From contig CAZWJS010000012.1 in NCBI GenBank assembly GCA_964634895.1, positions 1 through 39,677 of the forward strand: 39,677 bases of DNA, given 5' to 3'. The notes beneath the pieces are model-generated. The model was given only the letters and a program-made list of their open reading frames with translations. It did not search any database and was not told the DNA's origin. Source of the stretch: CG-Epi1 sp964634895. GTDB lineage: Archaea; Thermoplasmatota; Poseidoniia; MGIII; CG-Epi1. Below, piece by piece: positions 8,361 to 16,073 of this stretch (its first letter is position 1; every line of letters begins with the position of its first letter). Made by a program: the position numbers and the translations under genes.

Positions 8361-9770
8361 TTAGGCCCCATTCCCAACATCAATTTCAACCTTTGGTCCT
8401 GTTCTTATTGAATGATAGAGAAGCCAAAATATGGCTGACATTATAACCAAGACCGTGATAATGAAACGGGTTTCATTGAGCCCGAATATGAGATACAGGA
8501 ACATTGCCCCGAAACCTGCTGCTGGTATGCTGGCAACCCAACTAGCTGCTATTTTACCAAATACCCGAAAATCAACCGATGAAGCTCCGCCTGCAAGTCC
8601 TACTCCCACCACAGACCCCACAAGCGTATGTGTGGTAGAGATTGGAATGGCTAAAAATGGCATAGAAAAGATCAGAACAGTGGTCGCTGCTGCAAATTGG
8701 GCTGCAAAACCCCGAGTAGGTGTAATGTGTGTAATCTTCTCACCGATTGTCTTCATTACGCGATAACCCCACGTAGTAATTCCAACAACAATCCCTAAAC
8801 TACCAAGAAGTACCAACCAGAGGGGGACCTCGGCTTCGGAGCCCAAAGAACCCGCCTTAAAGACCTGCCAGACTGCAGCCATAGGACCTATGGCATTACT
8901 CCTATCATTAGCTCCGTGTGCAAACGCAACATAACAAGCTGTAATTACCTGTAACCAAACAAAAATTGTCTCAACACCCTGATATCCCGTCTCCTCAAAC
9001 TCATACTTACGTAAAATTACATAGAGAATGGTACTACAGAATAAGGCCAGAACTAAAGCTGCTATCAAACTATTTGCAGGCAGGCATGCTCCCAAAGAAT
9101 CAATGAAACTCAAACCTTCAGCACAATTCTTCGAGGGGAGCCAATCGCTAGGCAATATATATTTGAGGGCTTTGAACTGCAATGCGAGACTTAGCACAAA
9201 AAAAGTTGGGAGGGCCAGTATAGGTGCCATCCATCTTGATCGTTCAATCGGATCTGTCGTATCCAAAATCATCGTTTTTATAATGTAAAAAGAGCCATAG
9301 GCCAGAATTCCACCAAGAAGTGGAGATGCAATCCAACTGATGACTATCTGACCTACTTTAACATAATCAATCATGTCTGAATCAATGAAGAACCCGATAC
9401 CGACGATTCCTCCCACAATACTGTGGGTTGTAGAGACTGGAAGGCCATAACGGGTGGCTAATGTAATCCATAATGCTGCTGCAAGCATTGCCGCAATAAA
9501 TCCATAATAGAGTTCAGTCGACAATGCAGCCATTTCTTCCTCAGAGATAACCAAAACTCCTTTTCGTACTGTATCTGTGACTGCATCACCTGCAAAAAAA
9601 GCGCCTAGAAATTCAAAGACAGCAGCAATAATTATCGCGTTACGTAATGTCAGGGCTTTGCTACCAACGCTGGTACCCATAGCATTCGCTACATCATTGG
9701 CCCCTATGTTCCAGGCCATATATCCTGCGATTACTATCGCTAGGAATATCATCAAATCTAATCCAAACAT
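8361..9770 (-). CDS. pit: Inorganic phosphate transporter, PiT family
   Basis: The product has about 469 residues with 10-12 membrane helices. The two inverted PiT signature repeats are present: WNIGANDVANAMGTSVGSKAL near the N-terminus and FAHGANDRSNAIGPMAAVW in the second half. The paired P-V/I-S-T-T-H motifs (LPVSTTHSIVGG and IPISTTHTLVGSVVG) are also present. Pit carries phosphate with H+ or Na+. The frame extends to a GTG at 9788, but a TATA box at 9791-9800 would start transcription near 9770, so I take the ATG there as a leaderless start. DUF47 follows 2 bp after the stop. By eye, base use is more GC-rich than in the neighbouring glycan genes. Confidence 0.92.
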   Translation of the reverse strand: MFGLDLMIFLAIVIAGYMAWNIGANDVANAMGTSVGSKALTLRNAIIIAAVFEFLGAFFAGDAVTDTVRKGVLVISEEEMAALSTELYYGFIAAMLAAALWITLATRYGLPVSTTHSIVGGIVGIGFFIDSDMIDYVKVGQIVISWIASPLLGGILAYGSFYIIKTMILDTTDPIERSRWMAPILALPTFFVLSLALQFKALKYILPSDWLPSKNCAEGLSFIDSLGACLPANSLIAALVLALFCSTILYVILRKYEFEETGYQGVETIFVWLQVITACYVAFAHGANDRSNAIGPMAAVWQVFKAGSLGSEAEVPLWLVLLGSLGIVVGITTWGYRVMKTIGEKITHITPTRGFAAQFAAATTVLIFSMPFLAIPISTTHTLVGSVVGVGLAGGASSVDFRVFGKIAASWVASIPAAGFGAMFLYLIFGLNETRFIITVLVIMSAIFWLLYHSIRTGPKVEIDVGNGA

Positions 9771-9790
9771 TAGTTCAGGCTTAAACACCC

Positions 9791-9804
9791 TATAAATAAA
9801 TATA
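9791..9804 (-). promoter_or_regulatory. TATA box for pit
   Basis: The minus strand reads TTTATTTATA in this AT-rich stretch, about 25 bp before the ATG at 9770. It is part of a roughly 90-bp divergent control region between pit and the AbrB-PhoU gene, a likely site for phosphate-responsive regulation. Confidence 0.5.
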
Positions 9805-9824
9805 TGCTAAATATTATATATAGA

Positions 9825-9832
9825 CTATATAT
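9825..9832 (+). promoter_or_regulatory. TATA box for the AbrB-PhoU gene
   Basis: CTATATAT would start transcription near 9852-9857, just before the SD-like GGAAGGAA (9851-9858) and the ATG at 9863. Because the box covers the upstream in-frame TTG (9833), that TTG cannot be the start. Confidence 0.45.
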
Positions 9833-9862
9833 TTGGTCAAGAACAGAAGTGGAAGGAATAAC

Positions 9863-10849
9863 ATGGAAAGTAGAAAATTACAAAAAACTGGCGGATCTAC
9901 TTTAATAGTCTCATTGCCAAAAAAATGGACAAAAAAAAATAAGCTAAAAGCGGGAACTGAAGTTAGGATACTAAGACAACCAGACGGGACAATATCTATT
10001 GATCCAGGCTACTCTAAATCTAGTAAAAAAATGTCAATTGTAAAATGTGACAATGAAGAAAGTCAACATCTATTTAGAAATTTAATCGGAACCTACCTCG
10101 CAGGTAGCACTGAAATAAAAGTTATAGGAAACCCTAGACTAACTGTAAAAGAAAGGAAAACTATACGTAAATTCTCTGCAAGCGTTATTGGATTAGAAAT
10201 TATAGAAGAAGAAGCTACTGAAGCGATCCTAACTGATATGTCTAATCCTGGTGCATTGCCCTTCAGAACAGCAATCAAAAGATTATACAAAATTGTCAGT
10301 GCTATGTACAACGATTCAATTTTAATCCTAGAAGGCTCTGAAGACTTAGCTGCAGACGTTGTTGACAGAGATAAAGAAGCTGATAAGTTACAATGGTTTA
10401 TTGAAAGGCAATTCAATATGATGCTTGAAAATTCTAGTCTATCTCGTCAATTAGAAGCTTCTTCTTTCGAAGGTGTTGTTTACTCAAATGTTGCACGTTA
10501 TCTAGAAAGGATTGCCGATCACGCCTGTAGACTTGCAGAGATAGGATATGTTGCAGGGCTTATTCCTGGAAGAAAAATGCTGCCACTGGCAAAAGATGCA
10601 GGTGAAATAATGAAAGATTCTATGAAAAGTTTTATCAATAATAAGCCTCGTAAAGCTACAGTTGTAATTGACAAAGGAAAGAAAGCTGTGAAAAAAGCAC
10701 AAACGTACTTTGAAAACCGATACAAAAAAGAAATGGAACACCCTCTTGAATTCTCAATAGCAATGGATGCTATTATGAGAACCATTGCATACTCAACTGA
10801 CATCGCTGAAGCTGCAATAAATTATTCAGCTAAGATAGGGAAAAAATGA
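9863..10849 (+). CDS. AbrB/SpoVT-type DNA-binding domain + PhoU domain regulator
   Basis: The product has about 328 residues from the ATG at 9863, which is preceded by GGAAGGA (9851-9857). The N-terminus (ESRKLQKTGGSTLIVSLPKKW, then AGTEVRIL) is a swapped-hairpin AbrB/MazE-like DNA-binding fold. From about residue 115 the chain is helical, with PhoU-type blocks: VVDRDKEADKLQWFIERQFN, then SNVARYLERIADHACRLAEI. This AbrB-PhoU architecture is known in archaea and is thought to link phosphate status to transcription. The divergent pit-DUF47 genes are the obvious target, which is inference. The stop overlaps the next gene by 4 bp (ATGA). Confidence 0.85.
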   Translation: MESRKLQKTGGSTLIVSLPKKWTKKNKLKAGTEVRILRQPDGTISIDPGYSKSSKKMSIVKCDNEESQHLFRNLIGTYLAGSTEIKVIGNPRLTVKERKTIRKFSASVIGLEIIEEEATEAILTDMSNPGALPFRTAIKRLYKIVSAMYNDSILILEGSEDLAADVVDRDKEADKLQWFIERQFNMMLENSSLSRQLEASSFEGVVYSNVARYLERIADHACRLAEIGYVAGLIPGRKMLPLAKDAGEIMKDSMKSFINNKPRKATVVIDKGKKAVKKAQTYFENRYKKEMEHPLEFSIAMDAIMRTIAYSTDIAEAAINYSAKIGKK

Positions 10850-11328
10850 TAACTCGACTAATACTGATGCGTCATGCCAAAAGTTCATGGAAATATCATG
10901 AACTCAGTGATCACGAACGGCCTTTGAACAAAAGAGGGCGGAAAGCTTCAGTCAAAATTGCTAAAGAATTGATTAGACTAGATTGGATTCCTAACAGATT
11001 ATATTCTAGTGATTCTACAAGAACAAAAGAAACCTGGGCAAGAATGAGTAAACATATTCGAGACGTGGATGTTGAATACTCTCGTAAATTTTACCATAGC
11101 AAACCAAAGAAAATCATGAAAAATATACCTGATGAAGTAGATTATGAAACGATAATGATTCTAAGTCACAACCCAGGATGTGCTGACTTTCTCGAATATT
11201 TGTGTGGTGAATGTCACAGAATGCCAACGGCAGCTGCTGCATTACTTACAATAAAAGATCAAAATAAGTCATGGAAGACAAGTGAGAATTGGATTCTTGA
11301 AGAACTGCTTTGGCCTAGAGAATTATAA
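10846..11328 (+). CDS. SixA-like histidine phosphatase
   Basis: The product has 160 residues. It carries the branch-1 histidine phosphatase signature LILMRHAKSSW with the phospho-acceptor His (H10), SDHERPLNKRG, and a second catalytic His in MILSHNPG. RHAKSSW is typical of SixA-type phosphohistidine phosphatases rather than phosphoglycerate mutases. The start overlaps the AbrB-PhoU stop by 4 bp, implying coupled translation and perhaps a shared role in phosphate or phosphorelay signalling; the substrate is not determinable. The last 6 bp overlap the convergent small membrane protein gene. Confidence 0.82.
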   Translation: MITRLILMRHAKSSWKYHELSDHERPLNKRGRKASVKIAKELIRLDWIPNRLYSSDSTRTKETWARMSKHIRDVDVEYSRKFYHSKPKKIMKNIPDEVDYETIMILSHNPGCADFLEYLCGECHRMPTAAAALLTIKDQNKSWKTSENWILEELLWPREL

Positions 11329-11550
11329 GCCTAAGAAAACTTTTGAAAATCCAATCGCAAAAAGTGGTATTTGTAAACCAAAATTTGCTAGCACTGGTTT
11401 ATCCTGTGTAATGTAACCTGCAATCGACCAAAAGACTACTCCTGAACCATGCAAAAATATATTTATTGGATATACATTCAAATTTGTAAACAAGATTCCA
11501 CTTAGAATCAATGCTGTTCCTAGCCATTTCATTCCTTCTATTTTATCCAT
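11323..11550 (-). CDS. Small three-helix membrane protein
   Basis: The product has 75 residues. After MDKIEG come three hydrophobic segments (about 8-22, 28-46 and 54-72), with GSGVVFWSIAGYI in the middle one. The size and pattern fit small conserved membrane proteins of unknown function. A good ribosome binding site (GAGGTAGGGTG on the minus strand, 11555-11565) lies 4 bases before the ATG, which supports a real gene despite its length. The 3' end overlaps the SixA-like gene by 6 bp. Confidence 0.65.
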   Translation of the reverse strand: MDKIEGMKWLGTALILSGILFTNLNVYPINIFLHGSGVVFWSIAGYITQDKPVLANFGLQIPLFAIGFSKVFLGL

Positions 11551-11737
11551 AAAACACCCTACCTCAACTATAATGAAAAGTGACTAAATATAGATTTTAA
11601 ACATATTCTATTTATTTTGTTACCATACCTTTTAGCTTCAATATACAGCTATTGCCGAATTGAGATACTTCTGAAGCAGGCTCTGTTTATTTATAGGCTA
11701 CTCTTGAAATACACTTACTGAAGAGCGAGAACGCACT
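11551..11737. promoter_or_regulatory. Divergent intergenic region upstream of the glycan cluster
   Basis: This is the longest gene-free stretch in the window (187 bp). On the plus strand TTTATTTATA at 11686-11695 is a likely TATA box, giving transcription start near 11716-11720 and a leader of about 20 bases before the ATG at 11738. On the minus side are an SD-like GAGGTAGGGTG (11555-11565) and AT-rich sequence around 11580-11625. No RNA gene or clear hairpin was seen. Confidence 0.5.
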
Positions 11738-13099
11738 ATGGAAGCTGTCGGTAAAAGCCTGAAAAATACGCCCACTACGACTGTGCAATCTACAGTCTCA
11801 AAGGATAACATGCCTTATGAGATTGCATTCTGGATGTGTGCGGTTGCCTCTATACTCTTAATTATCTATGTTAAAATTACAGAAGCGCTACAACTTCATT
11901 GGATTTTTGTTATATACAGCGTAGCTGTAGCTTCCCTTATAGTTAGTAGATATGTGTTTTTCATGCTTGAAAAGCCCACTTTACTTGCTAAAGGAAAATA
12001 TTTACCAACAATTCATGCAGTGGTTACATGCTTGAATGAATCTAAAAGTGTATATTCAACTGTTAAATCTATTTTCAAATCGAATTATCCGAAAAATAAG
12101 ATTAATATCACTGTAGTTGATGACGGAAGCACGGATGATACGCCCGTTTGGCTTTCAAAAGCAAAAGAAGATTTTACCTGCGAAATTATAACTCTGGAAA
12201 AAAATGTTGGCAAAAGAATGGCTATTCAAACTGCAATGAAAAACAATAATTCTGAGATTAGCGTATTGATTGATTCTGATGTAAAACTTTCTAAGAATGG
12301 ACTAAAAGAAATTGTTAGAGGTTTCAGTAATAAAAAGATTGCCATTGTATGTGGAAATACAGGAGTGAGCAATGCAAATGCAAATTTACTTACTAGAATG
12401 CAGGAACTATACTATTACCTAAGTTATGGATTGTTCCGATCTGCAGAATCATATTTCAGAACTGTGGTATGCTGTACTGGCTCCTTTTCTGCATATAGAA
12501 CTAATGTATTGAAGGAAGTCGCTACTGATAATTGGGTCAATCATAAATTCTTAGGGAAAACTAGGACCTTTGGAGATGATAGAAGTCTTACTCGATTGGT
12601 CTTATCAAAAGGTTATGATACAGTCTATCAACCGCATGCGAATGCTTCAACAGTTGTTCCAGACACCTTGGTTTCATTTATCAATCAACAAAGCCGATGG
12701 AGAAGAGGATATTTGTTTGAAGCTATGATGGCTTCTACACATATGTGGAAGAGACCATTTGGTGCTGTCGTATTGTTCTATTTGAGCTTACTATTAGTCA
12801 TAATGGGACCTATTGTATTGGTGTACTGTTTAGTTCTTTCAACGCTCCTTGTTGGAACTATGCCTACTGGTTATGTTACAGCTATCCTTGCAATTTCAAT
12901 TCTCCATCAAGTTTTCTTCTCTATATTCAAAGAAGCGAATGTCCTAAAAATAGGTGCATTAACTCTAATGCCTGCAATTCCATTTTGGGTTTTTACTACG
13001 ATCATTTTAATTCCTTTGGCTCTCTTTACGCTTAAACAAAATAATTGGTTAAGCCGTAATTCTAATACAGAAAGTAAAATTTCTGTAAGGAGTAGTTGA
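11738..13099 (+). CDS. Membrane GT2 glycosyltransferase (hyaluronan/cellulose synthase-like)
   Basis: The product has 453 residues. Two N-terminal membrane helices (about 27-45 and 53-75) precede a GT2 catalytic domain. The processive-type motifs are present: VVDDGSTDDT (D128-D129), IDSDVKL (DSD at 179-181), FGDDRSLT (D280-D281) and QQSRWRRG (QxxRW near 317-320). Three or four helices follow (about 340-440). This layout is that of polymerising GT2 enzymes that synthesise and often extrude a polysaccharide from a nucleotide sugar. The sugar cannot be read from sequence. It is the first gene of the surface-glycan cluster, and a TATA box lies about 45 bp upstream of the start. Confidence 0.85.
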   Translation: MEAVGKSLKNTPTTTVQSTVSKDNMPYEIAFWMCAVASILLIIYVKITEALQLHWIFVIYSVAVASLIVSRYVFFMLEKPTLLAKGKYLPTIHAVVTCLNESKSVYSTVKSIFKSNYPKNKINITVVDDGSTDDTPVWLSKAKEDFTCEIITLEKNVGKRMAIQTAMKNNNSEISVLIDSDVKLSKNGLKEIVRGFSNKKIAIVCGNTGVSNANANLLTRMQELYYYLSYGLFRSAESYFRTVVCCTGSFSAYRTNVLKEVATDNWVNHKFLGKTRTFGDDRSLTRLVLSKGYDTVYQPHANASTVVPDTLVSFINQQSRWRRGYLFEAMMASTHMWKRPFGAVVLFYLSLLLVIMGPIVLVYCLVLSTLLVGTMPTGYVTAILAISILHQVFFSIFKEANVLKIGALTLMPAIPFWVFTTIILIPLALFTLKQNNWLSRNSNTESKISVRSS

Positions 13100-13133
13100 G
13101 TAGATAATTACCTATTTTGCTTATCTTCTATAT

Positions 13134-14450
13134 ATGTCATTATCTGATTTAAAAGCAGATATTTTGGACCGAGCGTATGACGACATTGAAACGATTACCT
13201 CAGGATTTGAAGCTATAATTTTACTAATTATTGGACTTTTTGCCTTAATTACCTTTACTTTTCTTACTATTTCAAAAAATTATATCGATCCTTACTCAAA
13301 AGTTACTAAAGTAAAAAATAACTCCCTAATTTCATTTTTTGTTTCTGTCAGAAATGATGAAAAATTAATTGTAGATTGTATAAATTCTATGATTAATCAA
13401 ACATATAAAAATCGAGAAATATTTGTTATTGATGATGCCAGCACAGATAATACTCCGAAAATAATAAAAGAAGAATTCGGCTCAAATCCTGAAATTCAAA
13501 TCATATTTCTAAAAGAAAATATTGGGAAAAAAAAGGCTCTCGCTAAAGCACTGAAAAAATCAAAGGGAGAAATTCTAGCATTTACAGATAGTGATTCTAT
13601 TTGGAAAGAAGATGCTATCGAAAAAATATCTGCAATTTTTAACCATGATAATGAGATTGGCGCAATCAGTGGACATTGTAATGTAATTAATGCAAATGAA
13701 AATGTTTTGACAAAATTACAAGATGCATGGTATGAAAAACAATACCGTTTTAGAAAAGGTTTTGAATCAACATTTGGATCCGTGTCATGCGTTTCAGGGC
13801 CAATAGCTTGTTACAGAAGATCCTCGATATACAACTATATCCCAAGTTGGGAAAATGATACTTTTTTAGGAAAAGAATTTAGATTTGCGACAGATAGAAC
13901 CATGACTGGGTTTGCTCTAGGGGGAGCTAGTTTAGGTCCTGAAACAAAAAAAAAATATGCTGATTCTGATTTTATAACAAAAGAAACTTATCCTGACAAG
14001 AATTGGAAAATTGTCTATTCAAAATCAGTTCAAGCCTGGACGACTGTTCCGAATAATCTAAAAGAAATGATAAATCAAAGAATCAGATGGAATAAGAGTT
14101 TCATCCGGAACATATTTTTCACAGGTAAATTCTATTGGAAACAACCTTTGATACCTGCATTGTATTATTATTCTCATATACTTTATGTTTTACTCTCGCC
14201 TATAATCATTCTGTCTGCAATTGGATATTTAGTGTTGAATAACTACATTTTATTACTTACAATTGCTTTTATGGGGTCTGTTCTGATAAGTTATCTGATG
14301 AATCTTACATTTGCAAGTAAGAAACAGTTTCACTTTGGAGCGGTTATAAATGTTCTATATCAGATTCTTCTACCTATATTATTAATTTATTCTATACTAA
14401 CAATAAGAGAAATGAAATGGACAAGAGGTATTTCAGGAGGGGAGAAATAA
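13134..14450 (+). CDS. Second membrane GT2 glycosyltransferase with an insertion
   Basis: The product has 438 residues. One N-terminal membrane helix (about 26-46) is followed by a GT2 domain with VIDDASTDNT (D100-D101), FTDSDSIW (DSD at 152-154), ATDRTMTGF in the place of GDDR, and NQRIRWNKS (QxxRW); C-terminal helices follow. Relative to the upstream GT2 there is an extra stretch of roughly 25 residues after TDRTMTGF (around GPETKKKYADSD), coded partly by a run of ten A (13946-13955). It is a divergent paralogue of the first GT2, 34 bp downstream. The first D of GDD is replaced by A-T-D, so its acceptor step may differ. A processive or single-addition role cannot be decided. Confidence 0.82.
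   Translation: MSLSDLKADILDRAYDDIETITSGFEAIILLIIGLFALITFTFLTISKNYIDPYSKVTKVKNNSLISFFVSVRNDEKLIVDCINSMINQTYKNREIFVIDDASTDNTPKIIKEEFGSNPEIQIIFLKENIGKKKALAKALKKSKGEILAFTDSDSIWKEDAIEKISAIFNHDNEIGAISGHCNVINANENVLTKLQDAWYEKQYRFRKGFESTFGSVSCVSGPIACYRRSSIYNYIPSWENDTFLGKEFRFATDRTMTGFALGGASLGPETKKKYADSDFITKETYPDKNWKIVYSKSVQAWTTVPNNLKEMINQRIRWNKSFIRNIFFTGKFYWKQPLIPALYYYSHILYVLLSPIIILSAIGYLVLNNYILLLTIAFMGSVLISYLMNLTFASKKQFHFGAVINVLYQILLPILLIYSILTIREMKWTRGISGGEK
13946..13955 (+). repeat. A10 homopolymer inside the second GT2 gene
   Basis: Ten A residues encode part of T-K-K-K in the insertion of the second GT2. Such a tract could slip and switch the frame, or be a sequencing-error site. The frame is intact here. 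Confidence 0.8.
14435..14444 (+). promoter_or_regulatory. Strong Shine-Dalgarno deciding a TTG start
   Basis: AGGAGGGGAG lies 7 bases upstream of the TTG at 14452 and within the end of the second GT2 gene. It supports the unusual TTG start of the ABC permease and translational coupling. Confidence 0.7.
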
Positions 14451-14451
14451 T

Positions 14452-15297
14452 TTGAGTGAAAAAACATCTTTACATGAAAAAAATCCTGTTAAACATTTTT
14501 TGTTAGGGACTGTCACTGTTATACAAAATATAAGAAAATACAACTATTTAATCTCTAATTTTATTAAAAGAGATTTAAGACTAAAATATAGGAATTCATT
14601 CCTTGGATATTTTTGGTCATTATTGGAACCTTTGCTATTGTCTGCAGTATATTATTTGCTTTTCATCATAATTGCAAATAATCCTCAAAAAGAATATCCT
14701 CTTTGGGTAATTTTAGGAGTCATTACCTGGACCTTCTTTTCCCGAAGTTTAACAGGAGGGATTGCTTCTCTTACAAAGAATTCAGCCATGATAAAACAAA
14801 TTTATTTTCCACGGGAATTATTTGCAATTAATGCGGTAGGCTCACATTTAGTTATTGCATTTCTAAGCTTATTTGTGGCAATACCCTTCATGTATCATTT
14901 CAATATCGCCCCAACAATTTATCTTTTAATGATTCCAGTTGGCTTACTTCTAGCATCATGCTTGTCTTTAGGAATTGGCCTTTTATTGGCACCATTGAAT
15001 GTCGTAAACCGAGATATTGAACATTTGTTCCGTTTTGTAACTCGAGCGGGGTTTTTCCTTTCACCCGTAATGTGGACTGTAGAAATGATACCAGCTTCAA
15101 GAGCTTCAGTTATAGATTATCTATTACTAAATCCAATGGTTGTTCCAATTACAATGGTACGCAATGGAATTGCTGGACAGGCTCTTACTATTGATATGTT
15201 TTATGTTCTCTATTCCATTATATTTTGCGTCTCAAGTTTAATACTGGGTACAATGACTTTCAAACGTTTTGAATCGGAGGTAATCAAAAAACTATGA
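14452..15297 (+). CDS. ABC-2 type polysaccharide export permease (Wzm/TagG-like)
   Basis: The product has 281 residues and starts with TTG, supported by the AGGAGGGGAG upstream. Residues 35-60 carry the family signature FIKRDLRLKYRNSFLGYFWS followed by LLEPLL, typical of O-antigen and teichoic-acid permeases, and six membrane helices follow. VNRDIEHLF and FFLSPVMW are also characteristic. With the ATPase downstream it should form an exporter that moves a lipid-linked glycan across the membrane. It begins 1 base after the second GT2 stop and overlaps the ATPase by 4 bp (ATGA), so the three are one translational unit. Confidence 0.9.
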   Translation: MSEKTSLHEKNPVKHFLLGTVTVIQNIRKYNYLISNFIKRDLRLKYRNSFLGYFWSLLEPLLLSAVYYLLFIIIANNPQKEYPLWVILGVITWTFFSRSLTGGIASLTKNSAMIKQIYFPRELFAINAVGSHLVIAFLSLFVAIPFMYHFNIAPTIYLLMIPVGLLLASCLSLGIGLLLAPLNVVNRDIEHLFRFVTRAGFFLSPVMWTVEMIPASRASVIDYLLLNPMVVPITMVRNGIAGQALTIDMFYVLYSIIFCVSSLILGTMTFKRFESEVIKKL

Positions 15298-16064
15298 GTG
15301 AAACTACTATTCAGGTTGAAAATGTCACTATTCAATTTCCAAAAACAAGAGTCACATTAGGAACTATAGAAAAATCATTGATTAGTTTACTAAAATTGGG
15401 TAGAAAAAATCAAGACTATTTTACTGCCTTAAAAAATGTAAGTCTAGAAATTAAGAAAGGTGAAATCATAGGGATTATAGGGCGAAATGGGGCTGGAAAA
15501 AGTACTCTTTTAAGAATTATTTCGGGAATATATAGGCCAGACAAAGGGATTGCTAAATCAAAAGGACGAATCTCATTACTAGCTGGACTAGGAATTGGAT
15601 TTAATGTAAATCTTACTGGAAGAGAAAACGTTTACCTCTACGGAAGTCTTTTGGGACATTCTAAAAGCATTATGAATGATTTAATAGAATCAATTATTGA
15701 TTTTTCAGGCTTGCATGATTTCATTGATGAACCCCTAAGAACATATTCATCTGGAATGAGAACTAGATTAGGATTTTCAGTGGCTTCAATAATTAATCCT
15801 GAAATTCTACTAATTGATGACGTTTTTGGAGTAGGGGATATTGAATTCAAAAAACGATCGACTGAAAGAATCCAGGAGATGGTGAAAGATGCGGGTACTG
15901 TAGTAATAGTTTCTCACAGTTTTGATATGTTAAAACAAATTTGTACTCGTATGATTATGATTGAAAATGGTCGTCTTGTTGCAATGGGTGACCCAAGTTA
16001 TGTAGTAGATGTCTACCAAGGCAAGGATAAACCGAATATGCTAAAAGCATCGGAATTGGAATAA
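15294..16064 (+). CDS. ABC ATPase for polysaccharide export (Wzt/TagH-like)
   Basis: The product has 256 residues. Walker A is GRNGAGKST (63-71), followed by the family block AGLGIGFNVNLTGRENVYLYG, the signature YSSGM (151-155), Walker B ILLIDDVFGVGD (D175-D176) and the switch His in IVSHSFD. The usual Wzt Walker B is LIDEV-AVGD; here the residue after the Walker B Asp, normally the catalytic Glu, is Asp (D176). It lacks the C-terminal carbohydrate-binding domain of long Wzt proteins, so it should act like short TagH or KpsT-type ATPases that do not read the glycan end. It overlaps the permease gene by 4 bp. Confidence 0.9.
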   Translation: MSETTIQVENVTIQFPKTRVTLGTIEKSLISLLKLGRKNQDYFTALKNVSLEIKKGEIIGIIGRNGAGKSTLLRIISGIYRPDKGIAKSKGRISLLAGLGIGFNVNLTGRENVYLYGSLLGHSKSIMNDLIESIIDFSGLHDFIDEPLRTYSSGMRTRLGFSVASIINPEILLIDDVFGVGDIEFKKRSTERIQEMVKDAGTVVIVSHSFDMLKQICTRMIMIENGRLVAMGDPSYVVDVYQGKDKPNMLKASELE

Positions 16065-16073
16065 AAGAGTTTG

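Noticed and set aside
9833..9862. TTG start of the AbrB-PhoU protein at 9833
   Set aside because: The codon lies in the TATA box; the ATG at 9863 has an SD and gives a normal AbrB N-terminus.
9863..10849. AbrB/MazE-like domain as an antitoxin of a toxin-antitoxin pair
   Set aside because: It is fused to a PhoU domain and followed by a SixA-like phosphatase, not a toxin, and it sits next to phosphate transport genes.
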